Positions 9,305-18,561 of a stretch of DNA of 63,602 nucleotides are shown piece after piece. How positions within the stretch are numbered: the stretch's first letter is position 1; each line of letters starts with the position of its first letter. The stretch is from Bacteroides sp. (GTDB lineage Bacteria > Bacteroidota > Bacteroidia > Bacteroidales > Bacteroidaceae), in contig DXWV01000100.1 of assembly GCA_019416685.1 (NCBI GenBank), forward strand, positions 1 to 63,602, in the 5' to 3' direction. The position numbers were made by a program, and so were the translations under genes. The notes under the pieces were generated by a model, which was not told the origin of the DNA, did no database searches, and was given only the letters and a program-made list of their open reading frames with translations.

Positions 9305-11539
9305 TTATTTATTTTTTAATGACATAGAAGGAGGTAGTTCTCCCGACTGTCCCCATTTTGAGGGTTTATTACCCATAACAAATTCGAGGCTTCCTCCATC
9401 CGATATATCAGTATGTCGGAACCAACACCTATCCAACTCCTGTCCATTCAGTTTGGCAGATTGTATATAGATATTTTTATCATTAGCATTTTTTGCTGTG
9501 ATTTTTAATTCTCTTCCGTTTTCAAGAGAAATAATAACTTCCTGAAATAGTGGACTCGAAATAAGATATACATCTTGCCCGGCATTAGGATAAAAACCCA
9601 AAGCATGAAAGATATACCAGGAGGACATTGAGCCGGAATCATCATTTCCGGGAATACCTTCACGAGTTGTACTGTAACGGGTTTGTAAAGTCTTACGAAC
9701 TACTTCTGCAGTTTTATCCGGACGACCTGCATAATTATAAAAGGTAGGTACCAAAAATCCCGGTTCATTGGATATTTGAAATAACCCCATAAACCAACGT
9801 TGATCCCAACGCTCATGTGTGAAATAAGTATCCAGACGATTAATAAATTTCTCTTTTCCACCACATTTCTCTATCAACCTGTTCACATCATGAGGTACAT
9901 AAAAAGACATCTCCCAAGAAAATGTTTCATAGAGGAAATCCGGCCATGTACCACTTGTGAAAACAGAAAATTTATCTTCCGGCCACCAAATACCATCAGC
10001 ATTCTTGGGCCATAGAAAACCTTTATGTCCTAAACTCTCTATTCCGTCATTCCAGATATTTTGCCAGTTATTTGCACGTTGATAATATTTCTCTGCAACA
10101 TCATGTCTACCTAATACACTGGCCACAGTGGCGATTGCGAAATCACAATTCGCATATTCAAAGGTTCTGCTTCCTGCACGTTCATAAGCTGTTGATACAT
10201 AACCCAATGTATTATAATCTACAATACCTCCTCTACCTTCTTTTCGTTCATCACCTCCGGGAGGCACTTCTGCATTCTTTACCATTGATTGCAAAGCCGT
10301 CTCATAATCTATATTTTTCAATCCTTTAACTATTGCATCTGCAATCAGTATATCACAGTCTGTTCCTCCTTGTACTCTCCCGTTATCATTTCCACTCCGG
10401 GCATCCGGCATATACCCGTCATGTTTATATATATCAATAAGCGAACGTATCATATCCGTCTGTACGGAAGGTGTCAACAACGTAAATAAAGGATGCGTTG
10501 CCCGGAAAGTATCCCAAATTGCAAAATAATCATCATAATAAGGTTCATCTGACACCCATTTAGGATTCTCTCCGGTCCGGTTTACAGGTTGAAGGTAACT
10601 GTGATACATTGCCGTATAAAAAATCTTCTTGTTTTCTTCCGTTCCGGTAATCCGGACTTTTGAAAGGAGCTGATTCCACTGATCAACAGCCATATCTTTT
10701 ACTTCCTGGAAATCCCATGATTTCATTTCAGCAAGATTGGCTCTGGCTTTATTAAGCCCAACAAATGAAATGCCTACTTTAACCCGTATTTTTTGTCCTT
10801 TAGTGGTTTCATACTTAAAATAAGCACCGGTCTTTTCATTACTATCAGTCTGTGATAACTTTCCCGAATACACTTTATTTCCTTTCCAGGTCCCTACTTC
10901 AGTAGCCGGAGTATCAAACTGAGCATAGAAATAAACAGTATAGGCTCCTCCTTCATTCCACCCTCCTCTAACGCGCGAATAGCCTTCTACTTCAGTATCA
11001 GAAACAATTCTCACTTCAGAACCTACCAGCATTTGTTTTTCGTGCGATTGCAAGAAACTTCCCAAATCGATGATTATTTTTGAATCAGTTCCTTCCGGAA
11101 AAGTATATTCATGAAATCCGCTTCTGGAGAGTGCGGTCAACCTGGCATGAGTATTATATCTGCTTAGTCCCACAGCATATTCCCCTAACAGGACTTCTTC
11201 TCCTGAACGTGGAGACGAGTAATCATCCAGATTGATTTCTCCGGTCATTGGCAACATCAGAATGTTACCGTATTTACATCCTCCTCCTGTACCACTCACA
11301 TGTGTGTGACTGAACCCATGTATATTACCCGTAGAATCCCATCCGGCATTCCAGTCTTTATTACCGCAATCCGGTCCAAGTTTAACCATTCCGAATGGTA
11401 CACAAGGACCTGGAAATACATTTCCACCTCCTTCTACTCCAATATACGGATCTACGTATTTTGATAAATCTACTTGTGAGTAAGCACACGACACCCCTAT
11501 AAACAAGGTTACAATAAATATTATAAATCTGTTTTTCAT
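9305..11539 (-). CDS. Glycoside hydrolase family 92 (exo-alpha-mannosidase family)
   Basis: GH92 enzymes are calcium-dependent inverting exo-alpha-mannosidases. The 744-residue protein has an N-terminal signal peptide (to about residue 21). Family hallmarks follow in order: VDPYIG near the N terminus, GFSHTHVSGTGGG (75-87), IWDTFRATHP (341-350), NEPGFLVPTFYNYAG (591-605) and GNDDSGSMSSWY (631-642). The segment usually reading EGNAWQ-like before VPHD is ETFSWEMS here (E538 to S545), keeping the putative acid glutamate but altering its surroundings. Linkage specificity may therefore differ. It lies 25 bases after susD. Family membership is firm; the substrate is inferred. Confidence 0.92.
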   Translation of the reverse strand: MKNRFIIFIVTLFIGVSCAYSQVDLSKYVDPYIGVEGGGNVFPGPCVPFGMVKLGPDCGNKDWNAGWDSTGNIHGFSHTHVSGTGGGCKYGNILMLPMTGEINLDDYSSPRSGEEVLLGEYAVGLSRYNTHARLTALSRSGFHEYTFPEGTDSKIIIDLGSFLQSHEKQMLVGSEVRIVSDTEVEGYSRVRGGWNEGGAYTVYFYAQFDTPATEVGTWKGNKVYSGKLSQTDSNEKTGAYFKYETTKGQKIRVKVGISFVGLNKARANLAEMKSWDFQEVKDMAVDQWNQLLSKVRITGTEENKKIFYTAMYHSYLQPVNRTGENPKWVSDEPYYDDYFAIWDTFRATHPLFTLLTPSVQTDMIRSLIDIYKHDGYMPDARSGNDNGRVQGGTDCDILIADAIVKGLKNIDYETALQSMVKNAEVPPGGDERKEGRGGIVDYNTLGYVSTAYERAGSRTFEYANCDFAIATVASVLGRHDVAEKYYQRANNWQNIWNDGIESLGHKGFLWPKNADGIWWPEDKFSVFTSGTWPDFLYETFSWEMSFYVPHDVNRLIEKCGGKEKFINRLDTYFTHERWDQRWFMGLFQISNEPGFLVPTFYNYAGRPDKTAEVVRKTLQTRYSTTREGIPGNDDSGSMSSWYIFHALGFYPNAGQDVYLISSPLFQEVIISLENGRELKITAKNANDKNIYIQSAKLNGQELDRCWFRHTDISDGGSLEFVMGNKPSKWGQSGELPPSMSLKNK

Positions 11540-11564
11540 AAAAAACTATATGTAAATTAAGTAT

Positions 11565-13241
11565 TTAGTTCCAGCCCGGATTATTAGGTAGTAAATTGGG
11601 ATTAAGTTCGGTTTCTCTCTGTGGTATTGGCCACAGATAATGTTTTTCCGAATTAAAAATACGTATTCCCGCACGTACATATCCTTCATTATCCACTATG
11701 TAGTTGTCCGGATTATTGAGTTTCATGCCCAATATCCATCCATTGTGCAGATTCAGAACTTCATGTGCTATATGCCAGCGGCGAATATCAAAAAAACGTG
11801 TGCCTTCAAAGGCAAGTTCCACCCTACGTTCATCCCGGATACGTTCTCTCATTTTATCCTTATCCAGTCCTGATTCCAATTTTGGCATTTGTACTCGAAG
11901 ACGCACAGCATTCACTGCATCATAAATGCTTTGATCGGGAGCATCCAAGACCTCATTTTTAGCTTCCGCATAATTTAAAAGAATTTCTGCCAATCGGATC
12001 AAAGGAAAATCTTTTCCGGTATCCCATGTTCCAAGTAATGCCGGATCAAGAAATTTCTTCCAACCATAACCGGTTTTTGTACCATTATGCTGATCCATCC
12101 GGTCAGGTGCCCCTTCTCCAGGCTGACTATTATATGTCAATCCTTTCAACGTGGTATTTCCCGGATAATATATCGAAGCTTTCATACGTGGATCTCTGTC
12201 TTCATACGGCCTCTCAGGATCATAACCGGATCCTTCTTCATCGATACGCTTACCCGTACTTTTCATATAATAAGCATTTACCATATCCTGAGTCGGAGTC
12301 CAGGAGTTCCATCCCCCATCACTCACACAAGCCAGTTTAACAGTAAAACCATAAAGAGGTCTTTCAAGAGTGGTAAACTGAGTTTCATAAATTACTTCCG
12401 AATTAGAAGCGCTCGCATCATTATCATAAAACAATTTAGCATAACTATCAGCTCCGGAAGTCCCTTTTCTATAAAGTTGATGTTTGCTTTCTTTCCATAC
12501 TTTGTAAGCCGCATCGGCAGCCAATCCCCAATATTCACTATTCGGATTCTCGCGGTAATCACCAGCCATCAATAAGCACACCCTGCTTTTTAAAGCAAGC
12601 GCCGCCCATTTGGTAGCACGCCCGTCATCATCACCACTGTATGATTCCGGCAATACTTTAATTGCAAAATCCAAGTCATTGATTATAAAATCAGCAACTG
12701 TTTTCCGGGCAGTTCTGGTTACTTTACCAGCCTCTTGTATAGTCAAAGTCTTATCTACCAACGGAACATCTCCAAACAAAGCAATCAAATAATAATAAGC
12801 ATATGCTCTTTGAAAACATACTTCTCCGGTATATCTCTCACGCAAACTCTCATCCATAGAGACTCTTTCTATGTTCTCCATAAATTCATTACATTTACGG
12901 ATACATTCATAACGCAAATCCCATATTTTTTTGATGGCTGCATGATTAGATTCATAAGCTCCCAAAGCGATCTGCTGAAAATTTCCAAACTGATTACTAT
13001 GTTGATTATACGAATTGTCAGATACCGATTCATAAAAAAACAAATCCATTCCATATTCATCCGATTCAGGAAAAACATACTGATAAGTAGCATTAACCCC
13101 TTTCAATGCATCGTCTGCTGTTTTCCAGAATTTGTTGGAAGATATTTTATCTGTAGGATATAGATCTAATCCATTTGTACAAGAGCATAATATCAGACAT
13201 ATACTCAGGCAAGTCAGAACTGTATATTTCATAATATGCAT
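11565..13241 (-). CDS. SusD/RagB-family outer-membrane glycan-binding lipoprotein
   Basis: SusD-like proteins cap the SusC channel and capture oligosaccharide at the cell surface. This 558-residue protein has a lipoprotein signal ending LILCSC (an ATG at residue 4 is an alternative start). It then shows the family N-terminal DLYPTDKIS and FWKTADDALKG segment, and the C-terminal RDERRVELAFEGTRFFDIRRW, FPLIRLAEILLNYAEA and YLWPIPQRE blocks. The spacing to susC is only 6 bases, as is typical. It has no recognisable catalytic role. Confidence 0.96.
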   Translation of the reverse strand: MHIMKYTVLTCLSICLILCSCTNGLDLYPTDKISSNKFWKTADDALKGVNATYQYVFPESDEYGMDLFFYESVSDNSYNQHSNQFGNFQQIALGAYESNHAAIKKIWDLRYECIRKCNEFMENIERVSMDESLRERYTGEVCFQRAYAYYYLIALFGDVPLVDKTLTIQEAGKVTRTARKTVADFIINDLDFAIKVLPESYSGDDDGRATKWAALALKSRVCLLMAGDYRENPNSEYWGLAADAAYKVWKESKHQLYRKGTSGADSYAKLFYDNDASASNSEVIYETQFTTLERPLYGFTVKLACVSDGGWNSWTPTQDMVNAYYMKSTGKRIDEEGSGYDPERPYEDRDPRMKASIYYPGNTTLKGLTYNSQPGEGAPDRMDQHNGTKTGYGWKKFLDPALLGTWDTGKDFPLIRLAEILLNYAEAKNEVLDAPDQSIYDAVNAVRLRVQMPKLESGLDKDKMRERIRDERRVELAFEGTRFFDIRRWHIAHEVLNLHNGWILGMKLNNPDNYIVDNEGYVRAGIRIFNSEKHYLWPIPQRETELNPNLLPNNPGWN

Positions 13242-13247
13242 GTTATT

Positions 13248-16200
13248 TTAATTTTTTCCGATTGTTATATCAACGCCAAATGAGAATGTTTTCAATTGTG
13301 GATAGTAAGCACCACCCGAACTTCCTTCCGGATCTACATAAGGGAATTTGGTTATAGTAAATAAGTTATTACCCGAGAAGTAGAACCGAACTCTCTCCAT
13401 CGTAATTTTACTAGTCCATTTCTTGGGAAGAGTATAACCTATCTGAAAATTCTTAAGCCGTAAATAAGCAGCATTATGTTTCCAAAAAGTTGACATTTCA
13501 TAATTATTTCCCTGTCCGTCTGTTAAGCGTGGATACTTGGCATACTTCAAGTTGTCTTCTAACGAACGGGTCGGATCCCAACGATCTTTCTGGATGTGTT
13601 TAAACCCACCGCTCAGATAAATGATCTGTCCATGAATATATTCGTCACGTTTTCCCACTCCCTGAAAAAAAGCCCGTACATCCACTCCTTTCCACTCCGC
13701 TGTCAGATCTAACCCATACATAAATCTGGGAGCACTCCATCCCACATAAGTTTTATCATAACTATCTATCTTACCATCCGGTGTCCCATTTGGTCCTGAG
13801 ATATCCTTATATTTAATATCTCCCACTTTCAGTTGGCTTGCATATCCCTCAAATTTCGGACTACTGGCTATTTCTTCTTCAGATGTATAAAAGCCATCAG
13901 CTACATAAGCATATAGTGTATTCAGTGCATAACCTTCCTGCGTGATGGTTCTGTCACCTTTGAACGGGCCTGTGCCCTTAAGATCAATGATCTCATTCCG
14001 CTGATCGGAAAGGGAGAATGTTGCACTATAACTAAACTTATTCACTTGATCTTTCCAACCTACCAGAAGTTCCCACCCCCAGTTTTTCATCTTTCCAGCA
14101 TTCTGCACTGAGACAGGAATACCAATGACTGAAGATACCGGTACATCCAACAGGATATCTTTTGTATGTTTGTTATACCAGTCAAAGGTGGCAGACAAAC
14201 GATTATTAAAGAGGCCCAAATCAATACCTATATTAAAAATATTCGATATTTCCCAACCAATTTCCGTATTGGGTAACTTTCCGATATACGAGCCCGGTAC
14301 CCACTTGTGTCCAAACATATACCCTTTAGGATCAGTAGTAATAACTTCTGCATACTGATAAAGGGAAATGCTTTGATTTCCTAATTGTCCATAAGAAACA
14401 CGTAGTTTCAAATTATCCAGATACTTCCTTGAAAAATTCATAAAAGGTTCTTCCGAAATTCTCCATCCCAATGATCCGGAAGGGAAAAAAGTGTAGTGAT
14501 GCCCAGGAGCCAAACGTGAAGAACCATCGTATCTGAAATTACCTTCTACAAAATATTTACCTGCAAAAGCATAATTCACACGACCAAAGTATGAGCGCAT
14601 TCTCCATTCATCCGATGAGCCCCATGTACCCTGAGCATCTCCGGCACCTGTAGCACCATCAATCTCCTCCATACTGTTATCCGGAACATACCATCTCCAT
14701 CCGCCTACCCATGAACTCTTGTAATGTTCATCCGAATAGCCTAATAATGCATGTATATTATGTGCTCCAAACTGCCTCTCATAATCTAATAATCCTTGCA
14801 AAACAATCAGGTTTTTGGTTACAAACTGACGGCTAACTCCATTTGGATCATTGATTAATGACAGTGAACCATCTTCGTTGGACATTTCAATTGTTTTAGA
14901 TATTTCCGTATGCCCCGGTGTCCAATGATTATAAGCAGCTTGTCCTTTTAGTTTCAATCCCTTTAGGATTTCCCAGTTTGCAGACATAGACATAGATAAA
15001 TTTTCGTCATAACTCTTTCTGTATCCACCATCTTTTATCCATGCAATGGGGTTTGTTGTTTCGTTATTAAGATGTCCCCAATCTCCGTTTTGTTTTTTCA
15101 CAGGAACATAGGGAGCCATATTCATTACTTCGCTGAAAAAACGATCATAGTTATAAGGAACTTGCGTCTCATCACGATAGTATGAGATATTTACCGATGC
15201 ATCCAGATTTTCTATAATTTGAATATTCAAGTTAGCTCTTGCATTGTATTTCTTAAAGTCTGTATAATCGATCAATCCATTCTGACTTGTATAACCTCCC
15301 GAAACCATATAATTCATCTTGGTATTACCACCAGAAATTCTTAAATTTACATTTTGCAAATCATTATGACTCTTTACAGCCTGATCCCACCAGTTTACAT
15401 TCGCGAAGTTATCAGGGTCCATTCCGTTTTTCATCAGTTCGATATTTTCGGGAGTAAATTGAATCATTTTATCCGAGTTAGTTAATTGCTCGTTACGCAA
15501 TTCGGCATATTCCCATGAATTCAGCATCTCAGGAACTTTGGTCGGGGTTTGAGTTGAATAGTTATATGAGAAATTTATAACGGGCTTTTGTTCTTTATTC
15601 CCTCTTTTAGTGGTGACCACCAACACTCCATTGGCTGCACGTGACCCATAAATAGCTGCCGAAGAAGCATCTTTTAGTACAGAGATAGATTCAACATCGT
15701 TTGGATTCAAAATATTGAAATCGCCGATTCCCGTAGGGATACCATCTATAACAACTAATGGTTCCGTACTTCCTAAAGTTCCTTGCCCTCTTACATTAAT
15801 CGAAAGGGCTGTTCCGGGCTTTCCTCCTCCATCTGTAATAATGATACCCGGCACACTTCCCTGTAGACTTTGGGTAATACTGGATACTGGCATTTTCTCT
15901 AAAGTATTGGACGATACAACATCGATCGCTCCAGTTACATTCAGTTTCTTTTGAGTACCATATCCAACAACCACTACTTCTTCCAAAGCTTTGGTATCTG
16001 ACTCCAGCACAACATTAAATATAACATTCCGACCGATCTGTATCTCTTTTGAATTCATCCCTATATACGAAAATAAAAGAATACTCTTATCCGAAAAATC
16101 TCCGGTAAGACTAAACGTTCCGTTCAAATCAGTAACAGTTCCTATAGAAGTTCCCTTAACCATAACACTGGCCCCGATGAGAGGTTCACCGGATTCATCC

Positions 16201-16547
16201 GTGATACTTCCGGTAATCTGACGTTTTTTTACCATTAGTACAGGTTCTTTTTTTAGAATAATCTGTTTACCCACGAACTCAAAAGTGATCCCCTTAGTAT
16301 TAAAAGCCTGCTTCAGGATTTCAGAGATGTTACCGGATGTTGTACTCACTTTTTGCTTTAAATCGATAGTATTATCAAAAACAAAAGTATAATCTGTTTT
16401 ATTCTCTATCTCTTTAATCAACTTATCCAAAGAAAATTCTTTTGAAGAAAGCTGAATTTTTAATGTAGTTTGCGCCATTAAAGGTATTGAACTTATTATG
16501 TAAAATAAGGTTAAAATACCACATAATAGCCGTTTAATGTTAGACAT
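13248..16547 (-). CDS. SusC/RagA TonB-dependent outer-membrane transporter with N-terminal STN signalling domain
   Basis: This 1099-residue importer transports the target oligosaccharide across the outer membrane using TonB. Domain order: signal peptide (1-25), an STN domain (about 27-104, TLKIQLSSKEFSLDKLIKEI), a carboxypeptidase-D-like repeat (about 110-190, ITGSITDESGEPLIGASVMV), a plug (about 195-320, with MPVSSITQSLQGSVPGI and AAIYGSRAANGVLVVTTKRG), then the 22-strand barrel. The STN domain matches the adjacent FecR/ECF sigma pair: in such loci substrate binding is signalled through STN to the anti-sigma factor. A plus-strand promoter and hairpin just upstream suggest antisense RNA control. 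Confidence 0.97.
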   Translation of the reverse strand: MSNIKRLLCGILTLFYIISSIPLMAQTTLKIQLSSKEFSLDKLIKEIENKTDYTFVFDNTIDLKQKVSTTSGNISEILKQAFNTKGITFEFVGKQIILKKEPVLMVKKRQITGSITDESGEPLIGASVMVKGTSIGTVTDLNGTFSLTGDFSDKSILLFSYIGMNSKEIQIGRNVIFNVVLESDTKALEEVVVVGYGTQKKLNVTGAIDVVSSNTLEKMPVSSITQSLQGSVPGIIITDGGGKPGTALSINVRGQGTLGSTEPLVVIDGIPTGIGDFNILNPNDVESISVLKDASSAAIYGSRAANGVLVVTTKRGNKEQKPVINFSYNYSTQTPTKVPEMLNSWEYAELRNEQLTNSDKMIQFTPENIELMKNGMDPDNFANVNWWDQAVKSHNDLQNVNLRISGGNTKMNYMVSGGYTSQNGLIDYTDFKKYNARANLNIQIIENLDASVNISYYRDETQVPYNYDRFFSEVMNMAPYVPVKKQNGDWGHLNNETTNPIAWIKDGGYRKSYDENLSMSMSANWEILKGLKLKGQAAYNHWTPGHTEISKTIEMSNEDGSLSLINDPNGVSRQFVTKNLIVLQGLLDYERQFGAHNIHALLGYSDEHYKSSWVGGWRWYVPDNSMEEIDGATGAGDAQGTWGSSDEWRMRSYFGRVNYAFAGKYFVEGNFRYDGSSRLAPGHHYTFFPSGSLGWRISEEPFMNFSRKYLDNLKLRVSYGQLGNQSISLYQYAEVITTDPKGYMFGHKWVPGSYIGKLPNTEIGWEISNIFNIGIDLGLFNNRLSATFDWYNKHTKDILLDVPVSSVIGIPVSVQNAGKMKNWGWELLVGWKDQVNKFSYSATFSLSDQRNEIIDLKGTGPFKGDRTITQEGYALNTLYAYVADGFYTSEEEIASSPKFEGYASQLKVGDIKYKDISGPNGTPDGKIDSYDKTYVGWSAPRFMYGLDLTAEWKGVDVRAFFQGVGKRDEYIHGQIIYLSGGFKHIQKDRWDPTRSLEDNLKYAKYPRLTDGQGNNYEMSTFWKHNAAYLRLKNFQIGYTLPKKWTSKITMERVRFYFSGNNLFTITKFPYVDPEGSSGGAYYPQLKTFSFGVDITIGKN

Positions 16548-16583
16548 TGTAATTTGATTTAATGTTTAATAAAAATTTAGTAT

Positions 16584-16700
16584 TACCTTTGCCTACAAAA
16601 TACAATACGCTCTTTCCTACCAGTATTGGCAGGTTAGTATTTTGCTGAAAATCGTTTTGTGTTTTTGAGCACGAGAGATGGCCGTCTTTCGTGCTCTTTA
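16584..16700 (+). ncRNA. Candidate antisense small RNA opposite the susC leader
   Basis: On the strand opposite susC, TACCTTTG (16584-16591) is a perfect -7 box. About 75 bases downstream there is a 12-bp hairpin, GAGCACGAGAGA (16667-16678) with TCTTTCGTGCTC (16685-16696), one G-T pair and a TGGCCG loop. It is followed by TTTAT. The predicted RNA of about 100 nt starts near 16598 and is complementary to the 5' leader of the susC mRNA. cis-antisense RNAs of the DonS type occupy this position in Bacteroides ECF-sigma PULs. The hairpin could alternatively be a processing site between anti-sigma and susC on the minus strand. Confidence 0.6.
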
Positions 16701-16704
16701 TGCC

Positions 16705-17697
16705 CTATTTATATGATATATGCACCTCCTCTCCATTTATTTTATAATTGATTGGAGTTATTTTATTAATAACTTCAAGTGTTTCTGTTAAAGACTCCGT
16801 TTTGATAGTCAACCAATAATGTTTATTATCTGAAACACCAGTAAGGTGGATGCGTACCCCATACCAACGTTCCATTTTATGCAATACGGTTTCTAACGGT
16901 TCATCCTCTATCTTAAGTTTATTATACCTCCATATACCTTCAGTATCAGCATCACAGGCTACAAGTTGATTCTGTGAGAAATCATCTTTCCGGATAATAG
17001 CCTTTTGGTTAGGTTGCATATCAACCAGCAGTTTCCCATCTGTACCGGATATACTCACATGGCCTCTCAATAAAGAAACCTCAATAGACTCATCATCCTT
17101 GTAACCATTCACATCAAAAGCAGTTCCATGCACATTGACATTGATGTCGCCAACCGCTACTATAAACGGATTTTTTCTACCCTTCGCCACATCAAAAAAA
17201 GCTTGTCCCTCTAATTGAACCTTTCTGTTCTGAAAATTATAATCTGTATCATAAGCCAGTTTAGAGCCGGAATTCAAAAGTACGACCGAACCATCAGGTA
17301 AAGTTATTTCTGCTTTTTCTCCCCAACGAGTCCTGAAGGCAATATTTTCTACCGGTTTATTATTGTACATCGTATTATATAGAAGTGAGGCAGAAAAGCC
17401 GATTATAAGGGCAAAGAAAGCTGCTATACTTGCCGTTCGGACTAATACTGTGCGCGAATACCCTTTTACAATTCTTACTTGCTTAATATTTGTTAGTATT
17501 TTGTTCCATACTCTTTCTTTATCAGGATAACATGGAGGAAGAGAACTAGTATTCGCGAACACCCAACTTTCACTAAGTTCCTGAAAAATCCTTTCATTTT
17601 CTTCACTCAGCTTACGCCAGGTTGCCAACTCGCTATTCTCTGTTTCCGAACTTTCACCCGCCAGATATTTTGATATGATTTGATACACGTCTATCAT
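16705..17697 (-). CDS. FecR-family anti-sigma factor
   Basis: This single-pass inner-membrane regulator holds the ECF sigma factor until the STN domain of SusC signals. From the ATG at 17697 (MIDVYQIISKYLAGE) it has 330 residues. It has a short cytoplasmic sigma-binding N-terminal part, a membrane segment near residues 80-105 (ASIAAFFALIIGFSASLLY), and a periplasmic FecR domain beginning at RTRWGEKAEITLPDGS. It ends with a domain (LETVLHKMERWYGV) that contacts STN in relatives. The frame extends 16 codons upstream to a TTG, but the ATG fits family N termini. It lies 99 bases after the sigma gene. Confidence 0.95.
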   Translation of the reverse strand: MIDVYQIISKYLAGESSETENSELATWRKLSEENERIFQELSESWVFANTSSLPPCYPDKERVWNKILTNIKQVRIVKGYSRTVLVRTASIAAFFALIIGFSASLLYNTMYNNKPVENIAFRTRWGEKAEITLPDGSVVLLNSGSKLAYDTDYNFQNRKVQLEGQAFFDVAKGRKNPFIVAVGDINVNVHGTAFDVNGYKDDESIEVSLLRGHVSISGTDGKLLVDMQPNQKAIIRKDDFSQNQLVACDADTEGIWRYNKLKIEDEPLETVLHKMERWYGVRIHLTGVSDNKHYWLTIKTESLTETLEVINKITPINYKINGEEVHISYK

Positions 17698-17796
17698 TTT
17701 AGTGCTTTTTACAGAATAGACACGTAACTTTCTGAATTCCCCCAAAAGAAAATCAAAAAAATATGAGAAATAACAGAAATCAGGTAAAATCTTTCT

Positions 17797-18321
17797 CTAA
17801 AAGAAAAAGAAAAGGAATGAAAAGGAATAAGAAGTCATAAAATCACGAATCTTTTTTATAGCAATACCCATCTGGTTCTCAACCGTTTTTACAGATATTC
17901 CTTTAAGTTCTGCTATTTGCTTATAACTATAGTTTTCCCTACGGTTCAAAATAAAAATGTCTCTACACTTTGCGGGTAAGCAATTTATAGCCATATCAAG
18001 CACTGAAGTGAATTTCTCTATATCAAAACAATCTTTCCCCTGCTTGGTTTCCAATTGTTCATTAAACCATTTTTCCAGCAAATAATGCCTATTCTGTTCA
18101 TTCCGCAAATAATTTAAAATTTGATTCTTGGCAGCATGAAACAAATAGGTTTTCACATATTCCACTTCAATAGAATGACGATTTTCCCAAAGCTTTAGAA
18201 AAACTTCCTGCAATACATCTTCTATCACCTGGGAATCATGTGAATATAGATTCAGAAAGCGGCATAATTGCTCATAATACGAATCATAGTAATTTCGAAA
18301 AGATTCAAGATCAATAGTCAT
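17797..18321 (-). CDS. ECF sigma-70 family RNA polymerase sigma factor
   Basis: This 174-residue extracytoplasmic-function sigma factor should direct transcription of susC and the downstream PUL genes when released by the FecR protein. Region 2 is readable at about residues 8-75 (EDVLQEVFLKLWENR, YLFHAAKNQILNYLR). Region 4 is at about 110-165, with LPAKCRDIFILNRRENYSYKQIAE and the helix-turn-helix ISVKTVENQMGIAIKKIR. It ends in an odd run of phenylalanines (FSFLFFFF) beyond the folded domain. It is first in the PUL and divergent from the Crp-family regulator, sharing a 240-base control region. Confidence 0.95.
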   Translation of the reverse strand: MTIDLESFRNYYDSYYEQLCRFLNLYSHDSQVIEDVLQEVFLKLWENRHSIEVEYVKTYLFHAAKNQILNYLRNEQNRHYLLEKWFNEQLETKQGKDCFDIEKFTSVLDMAINCLPAKCRDIFILNRRENYSYKQIAELKGISVKTVENQMGIAIKKIRDFMTSYSFSFLFFFF

Positions 18322-18525
18322 TTTTCTTTTGCTATAAATATGCCCGGCAAATAACGAAAAAAAAAGTGTAATTTACAAATAATATATCCGTTTGTACATA
18401 TTGTATATTCTAATACTTACCAAACTTTTGTAAAAGCACATACTCTGAAATCTTTTTTTCAACACACAAAACCCTTTTCTGTGCAATCTTTCTTTTATTT
18501 TATTCTTTTTCTCATTTTTTCTTTC

Positions 18526-18533
18526 TACATTTG
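18526..18533 (+). promoter_or_regulatory. -7 box of the Crp-family regulator gene
   Basis: TACATTTG matches TAnnTTTG, 28 bases before the ATG at 18562. The divergent region 18322-18561 must also hold the sigma-factor promoter, where I see only a weak TTATTTG on the minus strand. No operator was identified. Confidence 0.6.
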
Positions 18534-18561
18534 TGCTTTATAACACAGTTTTGCAGCACTC

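Noticed and set aside
12087..12575. 162-codon plus-strand ORF
   Set aside because: It lies opposite susD, is poor in normal coding pattern and matches nothing; the SusD frame is convincing.
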